Of a stretch of 64,000 nt of DNA, positions 44,483 through 56,191 are shown piece after piece; position 1 is the first letter of the stretch, and the number at the start of each line of letters is the position of its first letter. The stretch covers positions 1 through 64,000 of the forward strand of contig JACPWS010000023.1 in NCBI GenBank assembly GCA_016196925.1, written 5' to 3'. Below the pieces are notes generated by a model. The model was given only the letters and a program-made list of their open reading frames with translations. It was not told where the DNA came from and did no database searches. The translations under genes were made by a program, and so were the position numbers. This DNA comes from Burkholderiales bacterium (GTDB taxonomy: Bacteria > Pseudomonadota > Gammaproteobacteria > Burkholderiales > Burkholderiaceae_D).

Positions 44483-44682
44483 GCACCTGTCCCCGCTGCC
44501 AGACTGAATTTACCTGCGCCAACGCCGACAACACCGGGCAGGATTGCTGGTGCAGCGCGCTGCCGCCGGTCAGTTTTTCCCATTTCCCCGACGGCAAGCT
44601 GGACATGAACGCCAGCTGTTTTTGCCCGCGCTGCCTGCCGCTATGGAAGGCGGAACGCGACGCGCAAGGAAACGCCACATAG
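44479..44682 (+). CDS. Cysteine-rich CWC family protein
   Basis: A 67-residue protein with eight cysteines: CPRC at the start, one in EFTC, DCWC in the middle, and CFCPRC near the end. This fits the Cys_rich_CWC family. It probably binds zinc or another metal. It is translationally coupled to the anti-sigma gene by a four-base overlap, so it belongs to the sigma-factor operon. Function unknown. Confidence 0.8.
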   Translation: MSTCPRCQTEFTCANADNTGQDCWCSALPPVSFSHFPDGKLDMNASCFCPRCLPLWKAERDAQGNAT

Positions 44683-44765
44683 AGGCTGTTGCACAAGGCG
44701 GCTGGCTAGGCGTCGCCGACGAAGGCAGTACAGCTGTACGGCTACCGCCTTGTACAACAGCCTCT
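44681..44765. repeat. 85-bp inverted repeat between the CWC gene and folE
   Basis: The 21-bp arms 44681-44701 and 44745-44765 pair with one mismatch. A 12-bp palindrome GTACAGCTGTAC lies in the centre-right. The left arm begins at the CWC stop codon. The folded RNA would form a long hairpin that could end the sigma operon or insulate folE. There is no T-tract, so a repetitive element is as likely. Confidence 0.75.
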
Positions 44766-44815
44766 AGCCAATTCAGTTACCATAGCGACTTTACCTCTCG
44801 CTCTTCCTGCCCTGT

Positions 44816-45523
44816 ATGTCCAACGAAACCCCCAGCGCTTATACACCGGTTAATGTCCCGGTTTCGCAACGCATCCGTGAACGGATTACGGCCGGCAATA
44901 CGCGCTTCCATGCGAATGACAATATCGCCGACTTCATACAGCCGGGCGAGCTCGACGAGTTGCTGGCGGAAGTCGAAGAAAAGATGCGCGGCGTGCTGCA
45001 AAGCCTGGTGATCGATACCGACAGCGACCACAATACGCAAGACACCGGCCGCCGTGTGGCCAAGATGTTCCTGACCGAAGTGTTCAAGGGGCGCTACGTG
45101 CCCATGCCTGCGGTGACGGAATTCCCGAACGCCTCGCGCCTGAACGAGTTGATGATTATCGGTCCGATCACGGTGCGCAGCGCCTGTTCGCACCACCTCT
45201 GCCCTATCATAGGCAAGGTCTGGATAGGCGTGATGCCGAACGAGCATTCGAATCTGATCGGCCTGTCCAAATATGCCAGAATTACCGAATGGATCATGAA
45301 CCGTCCGCAAATTCAGGAAGAAGCGGTGGTGCAGCTGGCCGATACCCTGCAGGAAAAAATGCAGCCGGACGGCCTGGCCGTGGTGATGGAAGCCGATCAT
45401 TTCTGCATGCACTGGCGCGGCGTGAAAGATATGGAAGCCGCCATGATCAACAGCGTCATGCACGGCTCCTTCCTGAAAGACGCCAACTTGCGCCGCGAAT
45501 TCTTGTCCCTGATTAAACGCTAA
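44816..45523 (+). CDS. folE: GTP cyclohydrolase I
   Basis: A 235-residue FolE that converts GTP to dihydroneopterin triphosphate, the first step of folate synthesis. Zinc-site residues are in SACSHHLCPIIGKV; DTGRRVAKMFLTEVF, GLSKYARITEW and EADHFCMHWRGV are family features. The BLUF gene follows 18 bp after the stop with its own good ribosome site, so the two are probably cotranscribed. Confidence 0.97.
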   Translation: MSNETPSAYTPVNVPVSQRIRERITAGNTRFHANDNIADFIQPGELDELLAEVEEKMRGVLQSLVIDTDSDHNTQDTGRRVAKMFLTEVFKGRYVPMPAVTEFPNASRLNELMIIGPITVRSACSHHLCPIIGKVWIGVMPNEHSNLIGLSKYARITEWIMNRPQIQEEAVVQLADTLQEKMQPDGLAVVMEADHFCMHWRGVKDMEAAMINSVMHGSFLKDANLRREFLSLIKR

Positions 45524-45541
45524 CCAAAACGGGAGCCCATC

Positions 45542-45967
45542 ATGCTAGTCCGCCTGCTGTATGCCAGCCGTGCCGTCGATGAAAAAACCTGCGATGTCGT
45601 GCATGCGATCATGCAGCAGTCGCGCCTGCATAATCCGCAACACGGGATTACCGGCGTGCTGTGCCATAGCGAGCGCGTGTTCATGCAGGTGCTGGAAGGC
45701 GGGCGCGAGGCGGTCAATGCGCTGTATGGCCAGATTTTGCGCGATCCACGCCACACCGACGTGATCTTGCTCGATTACGCAGAAATCAGCGAACGGCGCT
45801 ACGCCGGCTGGACCATGGGGCAGGCGAACATGAGCAAGATCAACCCCTCGATCTTGCTGAAATACTCGCCGCTGCCGGCATTGAGCCCGCATTGCATGTC
45901 GGGCAAGATGTTGCTGGCCCTGATCGATGAATTGATGGCGACCGCCTCGATAGTCGGACGCACCTGA
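45542..45967 (+). CDS. BLUF-domain blue-light sensor
   Basis: A 141-residue stand-alone BLUF protein. The flavin-binding residues are in place: Tyr7 (RLLYASR), Asn31 (LHNPQHGITGVL) and Gln49 (FMQVLEGG). A Trp in YAGWTMG is near the place of the semi-conserved Trp. A C-terminal helical extension of about 45 residues follows with no output domain, so it must signal through a partner. GGGAGCCC precedes the ATG, 18 bp after folE. Light-dependent partner unknown. Confidence 0.9.
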   Translation: MLVRLLYASRAVDEKTCDVVHAIMQQSRLHNPQHGITGVLCHSERVFMQVLEGGREAVNALYGQILRDPRHTDVILLDYAEISERRYAGWTMGQANMSKINPSILLKYSPLPALSPHCMSGKMLLALIDELMATASIVGRT

Positions 45968-46025
45968 GCCGGCATCGCCGGAGTTGTTGGGCCGCGCCTA
46001 CCCCGGGCGACGCGCTGACATCTGT

Positions 46026-47963
<1,938 letters not shown>

Positions 47964-48010
47964 GCGGATTTCTGAGTGAAAGTAAGGAAAACGCAAATCA
48001 AATCTGACAG

Positions 48011-48085
48011 CGTCATTCCCGCGAAAGCGGGAATCCATGGTAATCAAATATTTATGTGGATCCCCGCTTTCGCGAGGATGACGAC
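48011..48085. repeat. CGTCATTCCCGC-type intergenic inverted repeat
   Basis: CGTCATTCCCGCGAAAGCGG with GAATCCA (48011-48037) faces TGGATCCCCGCTTTCGCGAG with GATGACG (about 48057-48083) across an AT-rich loop. Each arm also contains the CCCGCnnnnGCGGG dyad. This is a widespread class of beta-proteobacterial intergenic repeat. It lies between lemA and the M48 gene. Confidence 0.75.
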
Positions 48086-48114
48086 ATCCGGCTAAATCCG
48101 TGCTTCCTAAGTGA

Positions 48115-48705
48115 TTAGAAAGACACCTTGACCGCCTTGCGCTCTTCCGCCGACTCTGTCGCCTGCAGCAATTCGCCGGGATGGAAGCCGAAGGTACTCG
48201 CCAGGATGGAGCCGGGGAATTGCTGTATGCCGGTGTTGTACTGCATGACGCTGTCGTTATAAGCCTGGCGCGAAAACGCGATCTTGTTTTCGGTGCCGGT
48301 CAGCTCTTCGGTCAGCTGCATCATGTTTTGATTGGCTTTCAAGTCGGGATAGGCTTCCGACAGCGCGAACATCTTGCCCAGCGAAGCCGTCAATGTGCCC
48401 TCGGCCGCCGCCAGTTGCTGCACCGCAGCGGCGTCGGCAGGATCGGCACCCGCTTTAGCGTTGGCCGTGACCGCCTGATTGCGCGCGGAAATCACCGCTT
48501 CCAGCGTGCCGCGCTCGTGCTGCATATAGCCTTTCGCGACTTCCACCAGATTCGGGATCAGGTCGTAGCGCCGTTTCAGTTGCACGTCGATTTGCGAAAA
48601 AGCGTTTTTGAAGCGGTTGCGCAGACTGACCAGACGGTTATAGACGCCGACCGCCCAGAATACCAGCAAGGCCAGCAGCACCAACAGCACGATCATTGCA
48701 AACAT
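48115..48705 (-). CDS. lemA: LemA family protein
   Basis: A 196-residue protein with one N-terminal membrane helix (about 1-20, MIVLLVLLALLVFWAVGVYN) and a long helical body: FSQIDVQLKRRYDLIPNLVE, then AYPDLKANQNMMQL, and an N-terminus-out topology. LemA proteins are envelope-associated and of unclear role. ATG 48705 has GGGAGA eight bases upstream; an in-frame ATG at 48717 lies inside the upstream terminator. It precedes the M48 peptidase on the same strand. Confidence 0.9.
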   Translation of the reverse strand: MFAMIVLLVLLALLVFWAVGVYNRLVSLRNRFKNAFSQIDVQLKRRYDLIPNLVEVAKGYMQHERGTLEAVISARNQAVTANAKAGADPADAAAVQQLAAAEGTLTASLGKMFALSEAYPDLKANQNMMQLTEELTGTENKIAFSRQAYNDSVMQYNTGIQQFPGSILASTFGFHPGELLQATESAEERKAVKVSF

Positions 48706-48715
48706 GTTTTCTCCC

Positions 48716-48744
48716 AAAAAAAAAAGGCCGGATCGTGCCGGCCT
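48716..48744 (-). terminator. Intrinsic terminator of dolP
   Basis: On the minus strand CAGGCCGG-CACGAT-CCGGCC followed by ten T ends the diaA-dolP transcript six bp past the dolP stop and just before the lemA ribosome site. Confidence 0.88.
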
Positions 48745-48749
48745 GCTGT

Positions 48750-50019
<1,270 letters not shown>

Positions 50020-50406
50020 TCAGGCGACGATGATATTCTGCAGCCAGCGCAGTTGCGCGCCGTCCAGCGCGACCAGGTCGAAGCGGCAAGCCGGCTGCCC
50101 TTGCTGTCTTTGCAGGTAAACCTGGGCCGCATGCACCAGCCGGCGCTGCTTGGCCGGCGTCACGCTGGCGACGGCGCCGCCGAAAGCCATGGAACTGCGC
50201 TGCCTGACTTCGACAAACACCAGCGTCGCCCCATCTTGCATGATGAGGTCGATTTCGCCGCCCTTGCATAAAAAATTCTGCTGCACCAGCTTCAGGCCGG
50301 CCGCCTGCAGGTAAGCCAGCGCCTGCGCCTCGCCTTCGTCGCCGCGGCGGCGCAGGCTGGTACGCTTGTCTTCCGGCGCGGCGGCCGGCATGGGTTCGCG
50401 CCTCAT
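50020..50406 (-). CDS. YraN (UPF0102) family nuclease-like protein
   Basis: A 128-residue UPF0102 protein of the endonuclease-like fold: GDEGEAQALAYLQAAGLKLV, GGEIDLIMQDGATLVFVEVR (the E-x-D-L...V-E-V-R metal-site pattern) and VTPAKQRRLVHAAQVYL. Function unproven. It starts 44 bp from rsmI in the opposite direction. ATG 50391 is an alternative start. Confidence 0.9.
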   Translation of the reverse strand: MRREPMPAAAPEDKRTSLRRRGDEGEAQALAYLQAAGLKLVQQNFLCKGGEIDLIMQDGATLVFVEVRQRSSMAFGGAVASVTPAKQRRLVHAAQVYLQRQQGQPACRFDLVALDGAQLRWLQNIIVA

Positions 50407-50450
50407 AGGCGTACAATCCAGGTTCGATCAAACATGGGGAAACCTCCTGC

Positions 50451-51362
50451 ATGAGCACTACCGACACCGCGCTGTCTGTCAGCGCGACCATCAACGACGC
50501 CGTGCGCCGGCAACATTATCCGGCCGGCACATTATATGTAGTTGCCACGCCGATAGGAAATGTCGCCGACATTTCCTTGCGCGCCCTGCACTTGCTGGCG
50601 CTGGCCGATGCGATCGCCTGCGAAGATACGCGCAATAGCGCGCAATTGCTGGCGCGCTACGGCATCAGCAAACCGCTGCTGGCGGCCCATCAGCATAACG
50701 AACGCGAAGTCGCGGAAAAGATTATCAGTCGGCTGCAAGCCGGCGAACGCATCGCGCTGGTGTCGGACGCCGGCACCCCGGGCGTGTCCGACCCCGGCGC
50801 CAGGATCGTCGATGCGGTGCAACAAGCCGGCCTGCAAGTCAGCCCCTTGCCGGGCGCTTCGGCCGCGATCGCCGCCTTGTCGGCCAGCGGCCTGATCCAC
50901 GACCGCTTTTATTTCGTCGGCTTCTTGCCGGCCAAGGCCGGCCAGCGCGACAGCAGCCTGCGCGCGCTGCAAAATATTCCCGCCACCCTGGTTTTTTACG
51001 AAGCGCCGCACCGCATCAGCGATACCGTGCAAGCCTTGCTGCAAATTTTCGGCCCCGAGCGCCGCATCGTGCTGGCGCGCGAACTGACCAAACTGTTCGA
51101 GGAAATCGAGCGCTGCACTCTGGGCGAAGCGCCGGCCTGGCTGGCCGCCGACGCGCATAGGGAAAAAGGTGAATACGTCGTCTTGCTGGAAGCCGCGCCC
51201 GTATCCGAAGACGAGCAAGACCTGGAAGCGCGCCGCGTGCTGGCCATCTTGCTGGAAGAATGTTCGGTCAAGCAGGCGGCCGCGCTGGCGGCGCAATTGA
51301 CCGGGTTGAAGAAAAACGCCTTGTACCAGCTGGCGCTGGAGATGAAGCAAGAGAACCCCTAA
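50451..51362 (+). CDS. rsmI: 16S rRNA 2'-O-ribose C1402 methyltransferase
   Basis: A 303-residue SAM-dependent methyltransferase of the tetrapyrrole-methylase fold: LYVVATPIGNVADISLRAL, EDTRNSAQLL, ALVSDAGTPGVSDPG and FVGFLPAKAGQR. It methylates C1402 of 16S rRNA. It is divergent from yraN as in E. coli (yraL next to the lpoA-yraN region). It ends in a short hairpin and repeat copy E. Confidence 0.96.
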   Translation: MSTTDTALSVSATINDAVRRQHYPAGTLYVVATPIGNVADISLRALHLLALADAIACEDTRNSAQLLARYGISKPLLAAHQHNEREVAEKIISRLQAGERIALVSDAGTPGVSDPGARIVDAVQQAGLQVSPLPGASAAIAALSASGLIHDRFYFVGFLPAKAGQRDSSLRALQNIPATLVFYEAPHRISDTVQALLQIFGPERRIVLARELTKLFEEIERCTLGEAPAWLAADAHREKGEYVVLLEAAPVSEDEQDLEARRVLAILLEECSVKQAAALAAQLTGLKKNALYQLALEMKQENP

Positions 51363-51386
51363 GCAGCCCCCTGCTTTTGATATTTT
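51361..51386 (+). terminator. Short terminator after rsmI
   Basis: AAGCAG-CCCC-CTGCTT is followed by TTGATATTTT. The stem is only six base pairs and begins inside the rsmI stop codon. It runs into repeat copy E. Confidence 0.45.
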
Positions 51387-51465
51387 ACGGGGAGTATATT
51401 AAAAAAACACGCTATCGTCAGCGTAGCTAAAGGGCTTTAAAAAATACTCCCCCTCAGTATTTTTA
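51379..51465 (+). repeat. Dispersed ~90-bp intergenic element, copy E
   Basis: It begins GATATTTTACGGGGAGTATA, has the core ATCGTCAGCGTAGCTAAAGG (from about 51415) and ends AAAATACTCCCCCTCAGTAT. The ends are inverted. It lies between convergent rsmI and rlpA. Same polarity as copy A. Confidence 0.78.
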
Positions 51466-51506
51466 GCCGGCGGGAAGGGCGGAAACGGCCGGCGACCGCC
51501 AAAGCC

Positions 51507-52532
51507 TCAGCGCTGCAGCACCAGCGGCCGGGCGATGCCGAGTTCGCCGGCCTGAGCCAGCGCCGCCGCGGCTTCGCTACGGCTGCCGAAAGGGCCGCTG
51601 AGCAGGCGGTACAGGCTGCCCTGCTGCACGATATCGAGTGCGGCGAATGCGGCGAAAGCGGGCAGACGGGCTTGCGCTTTCAGGCGCGTCATCACGCTCT
51701 CGGCATTGGCGCGGATCGCATAGGCGCCGAGCTGCAGGTAAAAACCGCCGCCCGCGGGCTGCACCTTTTCCGCCGGCTTGTCCTGCGCCGCCAGCACGTC
51801 GTCGGGCGACATGGCCGTTTTTTCGACCGGCGTCGTTGCTGCGACGGCCGCCGCCGGCTGGTTCTTGCGGTTTTCCGCCATGCGCTCTATGTCGGACGGC
51901 AACAGGCGCTCGACTTCGATCTGGCTGCTGCCCTTGCCGAGCAGATCGAGCTTGAGGGCGGCGGTGTAAGACAAGTCGATGATGCGGCTGGAATGAAAAG
52001 GCCCGCGGTCGTTGATGCGCACGATGATCTGCTTGCCGTTGGCCAGATTCGTCACGCGTGCATAAGAGGGTATCGGCAGGGTGGGATGGGCGGCGGTGAT
52101 CTTGTACATGTCGTACAACTCGCCGGACGAGGTTTTTTGCCCGTGGAATTTCTTGCCGTACCAGCTGCCTATGCCGCGCTGGACCAACGGCGTCGTATTG
52201 TCGGCCAGCGGCGTGTAAGTCTTGCCGAACACCGCGTAAGGTTTGTTGCCGCTGCGCGAAAAATCTTCCAGCACCGGGATAGGATCGACCGTGTTTTCCA
52301 GGCCGGGCGGCGGGTTGTCGCCGGGGCCGTCGTCCTTGTAATACGCGCCGCGCCCGGAGCCGGCTTTCGGCAAGGCCGCTGCCGGCGTGGGCACAGACTT
52401 GGCGGCCGGCGGACGCGCGCTGTCGGCGCCGGGCTGTTTGGGCGCGCTGCCGCAAGCGGCCAGCACCAGCAGCGGCGCGCTGGCCAGCAGCAGCCTGAGC
52501 TTGCCCGGCGCCGAGCTTGTCGCAAGATTCAT
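51507..52532 (-). CDS. rlpA: Septal ring lytic transglycosylase RlpA family lipoprotein
   Basis: A 341-residue lipoprotein (lipobox VLAAC, Cys27) with a double-psi beta-barrel domain (GIGSWYGKKFHGQKTSSGE, with the catalytic Asp region IVRINDRGPFH) and a C-terminal SPOR domain (about 265-341) that binds denuded glycan at the septum. RlpA cuts naked glycan strands. It is the last gene of the elongation operon and overlaps the rodA stop by four bases. Confidence 0.93.
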   Translation of the reverse strand: MNLATSSAPGKLRLLLASAPLLVLAACGSAPKQPGADSARPPAAKSVPTPAAALPKAGSGRGAYYKDDGPGDNPPPGLENTVDPIPVLEDFSRSGNKPYAVFGKTYTPLADNTTPLVQRGIGSWYGKKFHGQKTSSGELYDMYKITAAHPTLPIPSYARVTNLANGKQIIVRINDRGPFHSSRIIDLSYTAALKLDLLGKGSSQIEVERLLPSDIERMAENRKNQPAAAVAATTPVEKTAMSPDDVLAAQDKPAEKVQPAGGGFYLQLGAYAIRANAESVMTRLKAQARLPAFAAFAALDIVQQGSLYRLLSGPFGSRSEAAAALAQAGELGIARPLVLQR

Positions 52533-53638
52533 GTCTGCACCAGTTTCCGGTTACGCTGCACACTCATCAGGATCCCCGCCGCTATGCCCAAAGTCAGCAA
52601 GGCGGTGCCGCCGTAACTCATGAACGGCAAGGGCACGCCGACCACCGGCACGATGCCGCTGACCATGCCCATGTTCACGAAGGCATAGGTGAAGAATATC
52701 ATGGTCATCGCGCCGGCCAGCAAGCGCGCGAACAGGGTGGCCGCATTCGCCGCGATCATCAGGCAACGCACGATCAGCAGGAAATACAGGCTCACCAGCA
52801 CCAGGTTGCCGATGAAGCCGAACTCTTCCGAAAACACGGCAAAGATGAAATCGGTGGTGTGCTCCGGAATAAATTCCAGATGGGCCTGGGTGCCTTTCAG
52901 CCAGCCCTTGCCATGCAAGCCGCCGGAGCCGATGGCGATAGTGGATTGGATGATGTGGAAGCCTTTGCCTAGCGGATCGCGGTTCGGATCGAGCATGGTC
53001 AGCACGCGGTCGCGCTGGAAATCGTGCAGCATGGGCCAGATCACGGTCGGGATGAGCACAGCCGCCGCCGCGCCCAGCGACAGCATGAACTTCCAGGACA
53101 AGCCGGCCAGAAACACCACGGCAAAGCCGGCCGCCACTACCAGCGTGGCAGTGCCGAGATCGGGCTGCCTGGCGATCAGGCCGACCGGGATGCCGAGGAT
53201 CACGGCCGCGACCACGAAATCGCGCCAGCGCAAGGCGCCTTCGCGCTTCTGGAAATACCAGGCCAGCATCAGCGGCACGGCGATCTTCATCATTTCGGAC
53301 GGCTGTATCACCACGCCCACATTCAGCCAGCGGCGCGCGCCTTTCTTGATCAGGCCGAAGGCCGCCACCGCCAGCAGCAGGGCGATGCCGAACGTATACA
53401 CGGGAATTGCAAAGCGCATCAGGGTCTGCGGCGGGATATTCGCCACCAGCCACATCACGCCAAAGCAGATCACAATATTGCGCAGCTGGTCTTCGACCCG
53501 GCCCGGGAAATCGATGCCAGCCGAATACAGGGTGACGATGCCGATGGACATAATCAGGAAAATCAAGATCGCCAGCGTGGCGTCGAACACCATGATGCGG
53601 GAGCGTAGCGCGCGCCAGCTGATGCCTCGTTTTTGCAT
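52529..53638 (-). CDS. rodA: Rod-shape peptidoglycan polymerase RodA
   Basis: A 369-residue SEDS glycosyltransferase with about ten membrane helices. Signature parts are RWLNVGVVIQPSEMMKIAVP, RQPDLGTATLVVAAGFAVVF and VGVPLPFMSYGGTALLTLG. It polymerises glycan strands with PBP2 in the elongasome. It starts one base after the mrdA stop. Confidence 0.96.
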   Translation of the reverse strand: MQKRGISWRALRSRIMVFDATLAILIFLIMSIGIVTLYSAGIDFPGRVEDQLRNIVICFGVMWLVANIPPQTLMRFAIPVYTFGIALLLAVAAFGLIKKGARRWLNVGVVIQPSEMMKIAVPLMLAWYFQKREGALRWRDFVVAAVILGIPVGLIARQPDLGTATLVVAAGFAVVFLAGLSWKFMLSLGAAAAVLIPTVIWPMLHDFQRDRVLTMLDPNRDPLGKGFHIIQSTIAIGSGGLHGKGWLKGTQAHLEFIPEHTTDFIFAVFSEEFGFIGNLVLVSLYFLLIVRCLMIAANAATLFARLLAGAMTMIFFTYAFVNMGMVSGIVPVVGVPLPFMSYGGTALLTLGIAAGILMSVQRNRKLVQT

Positions 53639-53639
53639 A

Positions 53640-55622
53640 TTATTCCTTGTTCCCCGGCGTCTCGCCGCCCGGTTTCGGCCCGCCTTCGGATTCGGCGTCG
53701 GCCTTGATCTCCGACTCGGCGCGCACCGTCAGAGCGTCGCTCTTGACTACCGGCGACGTATCTTTCTCTTGCGGCTTCTTGCCGAGCAGGTAGTAATCGA
53801 GCGCCTTGCGCACGATAGGCGCGGCCGCCTCGGAGCCGAAACCGCCGTTTTCGACCACGATCGCCAGTGCGATGCGCGGCTGCTCGGCCGGCGCAAACGC
53901 AATGTACAGCGAATGGTCGCGCTGGCGCTCAGCGGTGCGTTTGGCGTCGTATTTCTCGCCCTTCTTCAGGCCCACCACCTGGGCCGTGCCGGTCTTGCCG
54001 GCCGAGACATATTCGGCATTCAGGAAGGCCACGCGCGACGTGCCCTCGCGCGGTACGCCGGCCATGGCTAGCTTGATGATGTCGATATTTTCCTGCCTGA
54101 GCGGAATGCGGTAACTTTCCTTGGGCACGGTCGGCGTGCGCTGCCGGCTTTGCGGGTCTTCCATCATCTTCACCAGATGCGGTTTCATCACCACGCCGTT
54201 ATTCGCCAGCGTCGCCATCGCATGCGCCAGCTGCAGAGGGGTGAAGGTGTTATAGCCCTGGCCTATGCCTAGCGAAATCGTTTCGCCGGCATACCATTTC
54301 TGTTGCGCGGCTTTTTTATACACGCTGCGCTTCCAGGCGGTGGACGGTAGCACCCCGCTCTTTTCATGCTCGAGATCGATGCCGGTTTTCTGCCCGAAGC
54401 CGAACGGTTGCATGAAATCGTGAATGGCATCGACCCCGAGATCGTTGGCCAGCATGTAGTAATAGGTATCGCAAGATTGCACGATGGAGCGGTACATATC
54501 GACCATGCCGTGCCCGCCCGGTTTATCGTCGTTGAAACGGTGACCACCGAACATGAAGTAGCCCTGATCGGCAATCGCCTGCGCCGGATGGCGCTTGCCG
54601 AGTTCGAGCGCCGCCAGCGCCATGTACGGCTTATAAGTGGAGCCGGGCGGATAGGCGCCCGACAAGGGCCGGTTCAGCAGCGGCCGGTCTTCCGAGGTGT
54701 TCAGCTCGTTCCAGCTTTGCTGATCGATGCCTTCGACGAACAGATTCGGGTCGTAAGTCGGCTTGGAGACGAAGGCCAGCACGTCGCCGGTAGCCGGCTC
54801 TATCGCCACCAGCGCGCCGCGGCGCTCGCCGAACGCGTCTTCCACCACTTTCTGCAATTCTATGTCGACCGACAGAATCAGGTTCTTGCCGGACGTCGGC
54901 GCGGTGCGCGACAGGGTGCGCACCGCGCGGCCACCGGCCGAGACTTCGACTTCCTCGAAGCCGGTAGTGCCGTGCAGGATTTTTTCGTAACTTTTTTCCA
55001 GGCCTTCCTTGCCGATATAGTCGGTGCCGTTGTAATTGGCGGCGTCTTCCATCTCGTCGATAATCTCTGCGTCTTTCTGGCTGATGCGGCCGATGTAGCC
55101 GATCACATGCGAAGCGATATCGCTGAGCGGATATTGGCGGAACAGCCTGGCCTGGATATCCACGCCGGGAAAGCGAAAGTGCTGGGCCGTGAAACGCGCC
55201 ACCTCCTCATCGGTCAGGCGGGTGCGTATCGGCAAGCTCTCGAAACTCTTCGATTCTTCCAGCAACTTGCGGAAATGCTTGCGGTGCTTGGGCTGAATAT
55301 CGACCAGTTGCGCCAGTTCGTCGATCAGCACATCCATATCTTGCCGGATTTTGGAAGGCGTGATTTCCAGCGTGTAGGCAGAATAATTGCGCGCCAGAAT
55401 GACGCCGTTACGATCGAGAATCAGGCCGCGATTCGGCACGATGGGCACGACGTCGATGCGGTTTTCATCGGCCAGCAACACATAATCGTCGTGCTTGACG
55501 ATCTGCAGCCAGACGAAACGCGAGACCAGCGCCAGAAAGCAGACGAACACGAAGACCCCGATGAACAGCAAGCGCATGCGGAATAAATACAGTTCGCGTT
55601 CGGTGTTCTTCAGTTCAGTCAT
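53640..55622 (-). CDS. mrdA: Penicillin-binding protein 2
   Basis: A 660-residue class B PBP: one N-terminal membrane helix (about 15-38), a pedestal domain, then the transpeptidase with SxxK in PPGSTYKPYM, SCD in QSCDTYYYML and KTG in SAGKTGTAQV. The C-terminal tail is Glu/Lys/Pro-rich and probably disordered. It cross-links lateral-wall peptidoglycan with RodA. It follows mreD by 50 bp. Confidence 0.96.
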   Translation of the reverse strand: MTELKNTERELYLFRMRLLFIGVFVFVCFLALVSRFVWLQIVKHDDYVLLADENRIDVVPIVPNRGLILDRNGVILARNYSAYTLEITPSKIRQDMDVLIDELAQLVDIQPKHRKHFRKLLEESKSFESLPIRTRLTDEEVARFTAQHFRFPGVDIQARLFRQYPLSDIASHVIGYIGRISQKDAEIIDEMEDAANYNGTDYIGKEGLEKSYEKILHGTTGFEEVEVSAGGRAVRTLSRTAPTSGKNLILSVDIELQKVVEDAFGERRGALVAIEPATGDVLAFVSKPTYDPNLFVEGIDQQSWNELNTSEDRPLLNRPLSGAYPPGSTYKPYMALAALELGKRHPAQAIADQGYFMFGGHRFNDDKPGGHGMVDMYRSIVQSCDTYYYMLANDLGVDAIHDFMQPFGFGQKTGIDLEHEKSGVLPSTAWKRSVYKKAAQQKWYAGETISLGIGQGYNTFTPLQLAHAMATLANNGVVMKPHLVKMMEDPQSRQRTPTVPKESYRIPLRQENIDIIKLAMAGVPREGTSRVAFLNAEYVSAGKTGTAQVVGLKKGEKYDAKRTAERQRDHSLYIAFAPAEQPRIALAIVVENGGFGSEAAAPIVRKALDYYLLGKKPQEKDTSPVVKSDALTVRAESEIKADAESEGGPKPGGETPGNKE

Positions 55623-55672
55623 GATCGGGAAATGGGCCTACACAAACAACGGGTAATCGCGAAACAGCCGGT

Positions 55673-56191
55673 TCAGATCGGCCGCGTATGGTCTTTGTCT
55701 ATCGCACGGCGCTGCGGCGCCAGCAATAAAACGGTTGCCAGCGGCCACAACAGGGTGGTGACCAGGCTTTCGGAAAAATACAGCCAGCCAGGAAAATGCG
55801 CATCGGGCGCCACCAGCAAGCGCACCGTCACTTGCACGCTCTGCACGAACAAAAACAGCGGCAACACGTGCAGCGCCTGCATCAGCGGATGAAACCACAA
55901 TACCCGGCGGTGGATGGTGATCGCGAAATACGACAGCAGGGTATAGGCCAACGCATTCTCGCCCAGATGGATCGCATCGTGCACGTCCATCAGCAAACCC
56001 ATCGCGAAAGCCACACCTATGCCGACCTTGCGCGGCTGATGGATGCTCCAGAACACCAGCACCAGCGCGACGAAATCGGGCACGCCCATCCAGCCGCCCC
56101 AGGGCAGGAAATTCAGGAAAAAAGCGAGGACAAGGCTGAACGCGATAAACGCGGAGCTGACCGGCAACAGGATGTAATGCGGATGGTTCAT
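55673..56191 (-). CDS. mreD: Rod shape-determining protein MreD
   Basis: A 172-residue inner-membrane protein with about five helices. It has LPVSSAFIAFSLVLAFFLNF, FVALVLVFWSIHQPRKVGIG and MGLLMDVHDAIHLGENAL, the MreD-typical core. It bridges MreC to the elongasome. Its start overlaps the mreC stop by four bases. Confidence 0.95.
   Translation of the reverse strand: MNHPHYILLPVSSAFIAFSLVLAFFLNFLPWGGWMGVPDFVALVLVFWSIHQPRKVGIGVAFAMGLLMDVHDAIHLGENALAYTLLSYFAITIHRRVLWFHPLMQALHVLPLFLFVQSVQVTVRLLVAPDAHFPGWLYFSESLVTTLLWPLATVLLLAPQRRAIDKDHTRPI

Noticed and set aside
48011-48085. The CGTCATTCCCGC repeat as a novel element
   Set aside because: Repeats of this type are widespread in beta-proteobacterial genomes, so it is listed as a feature only.
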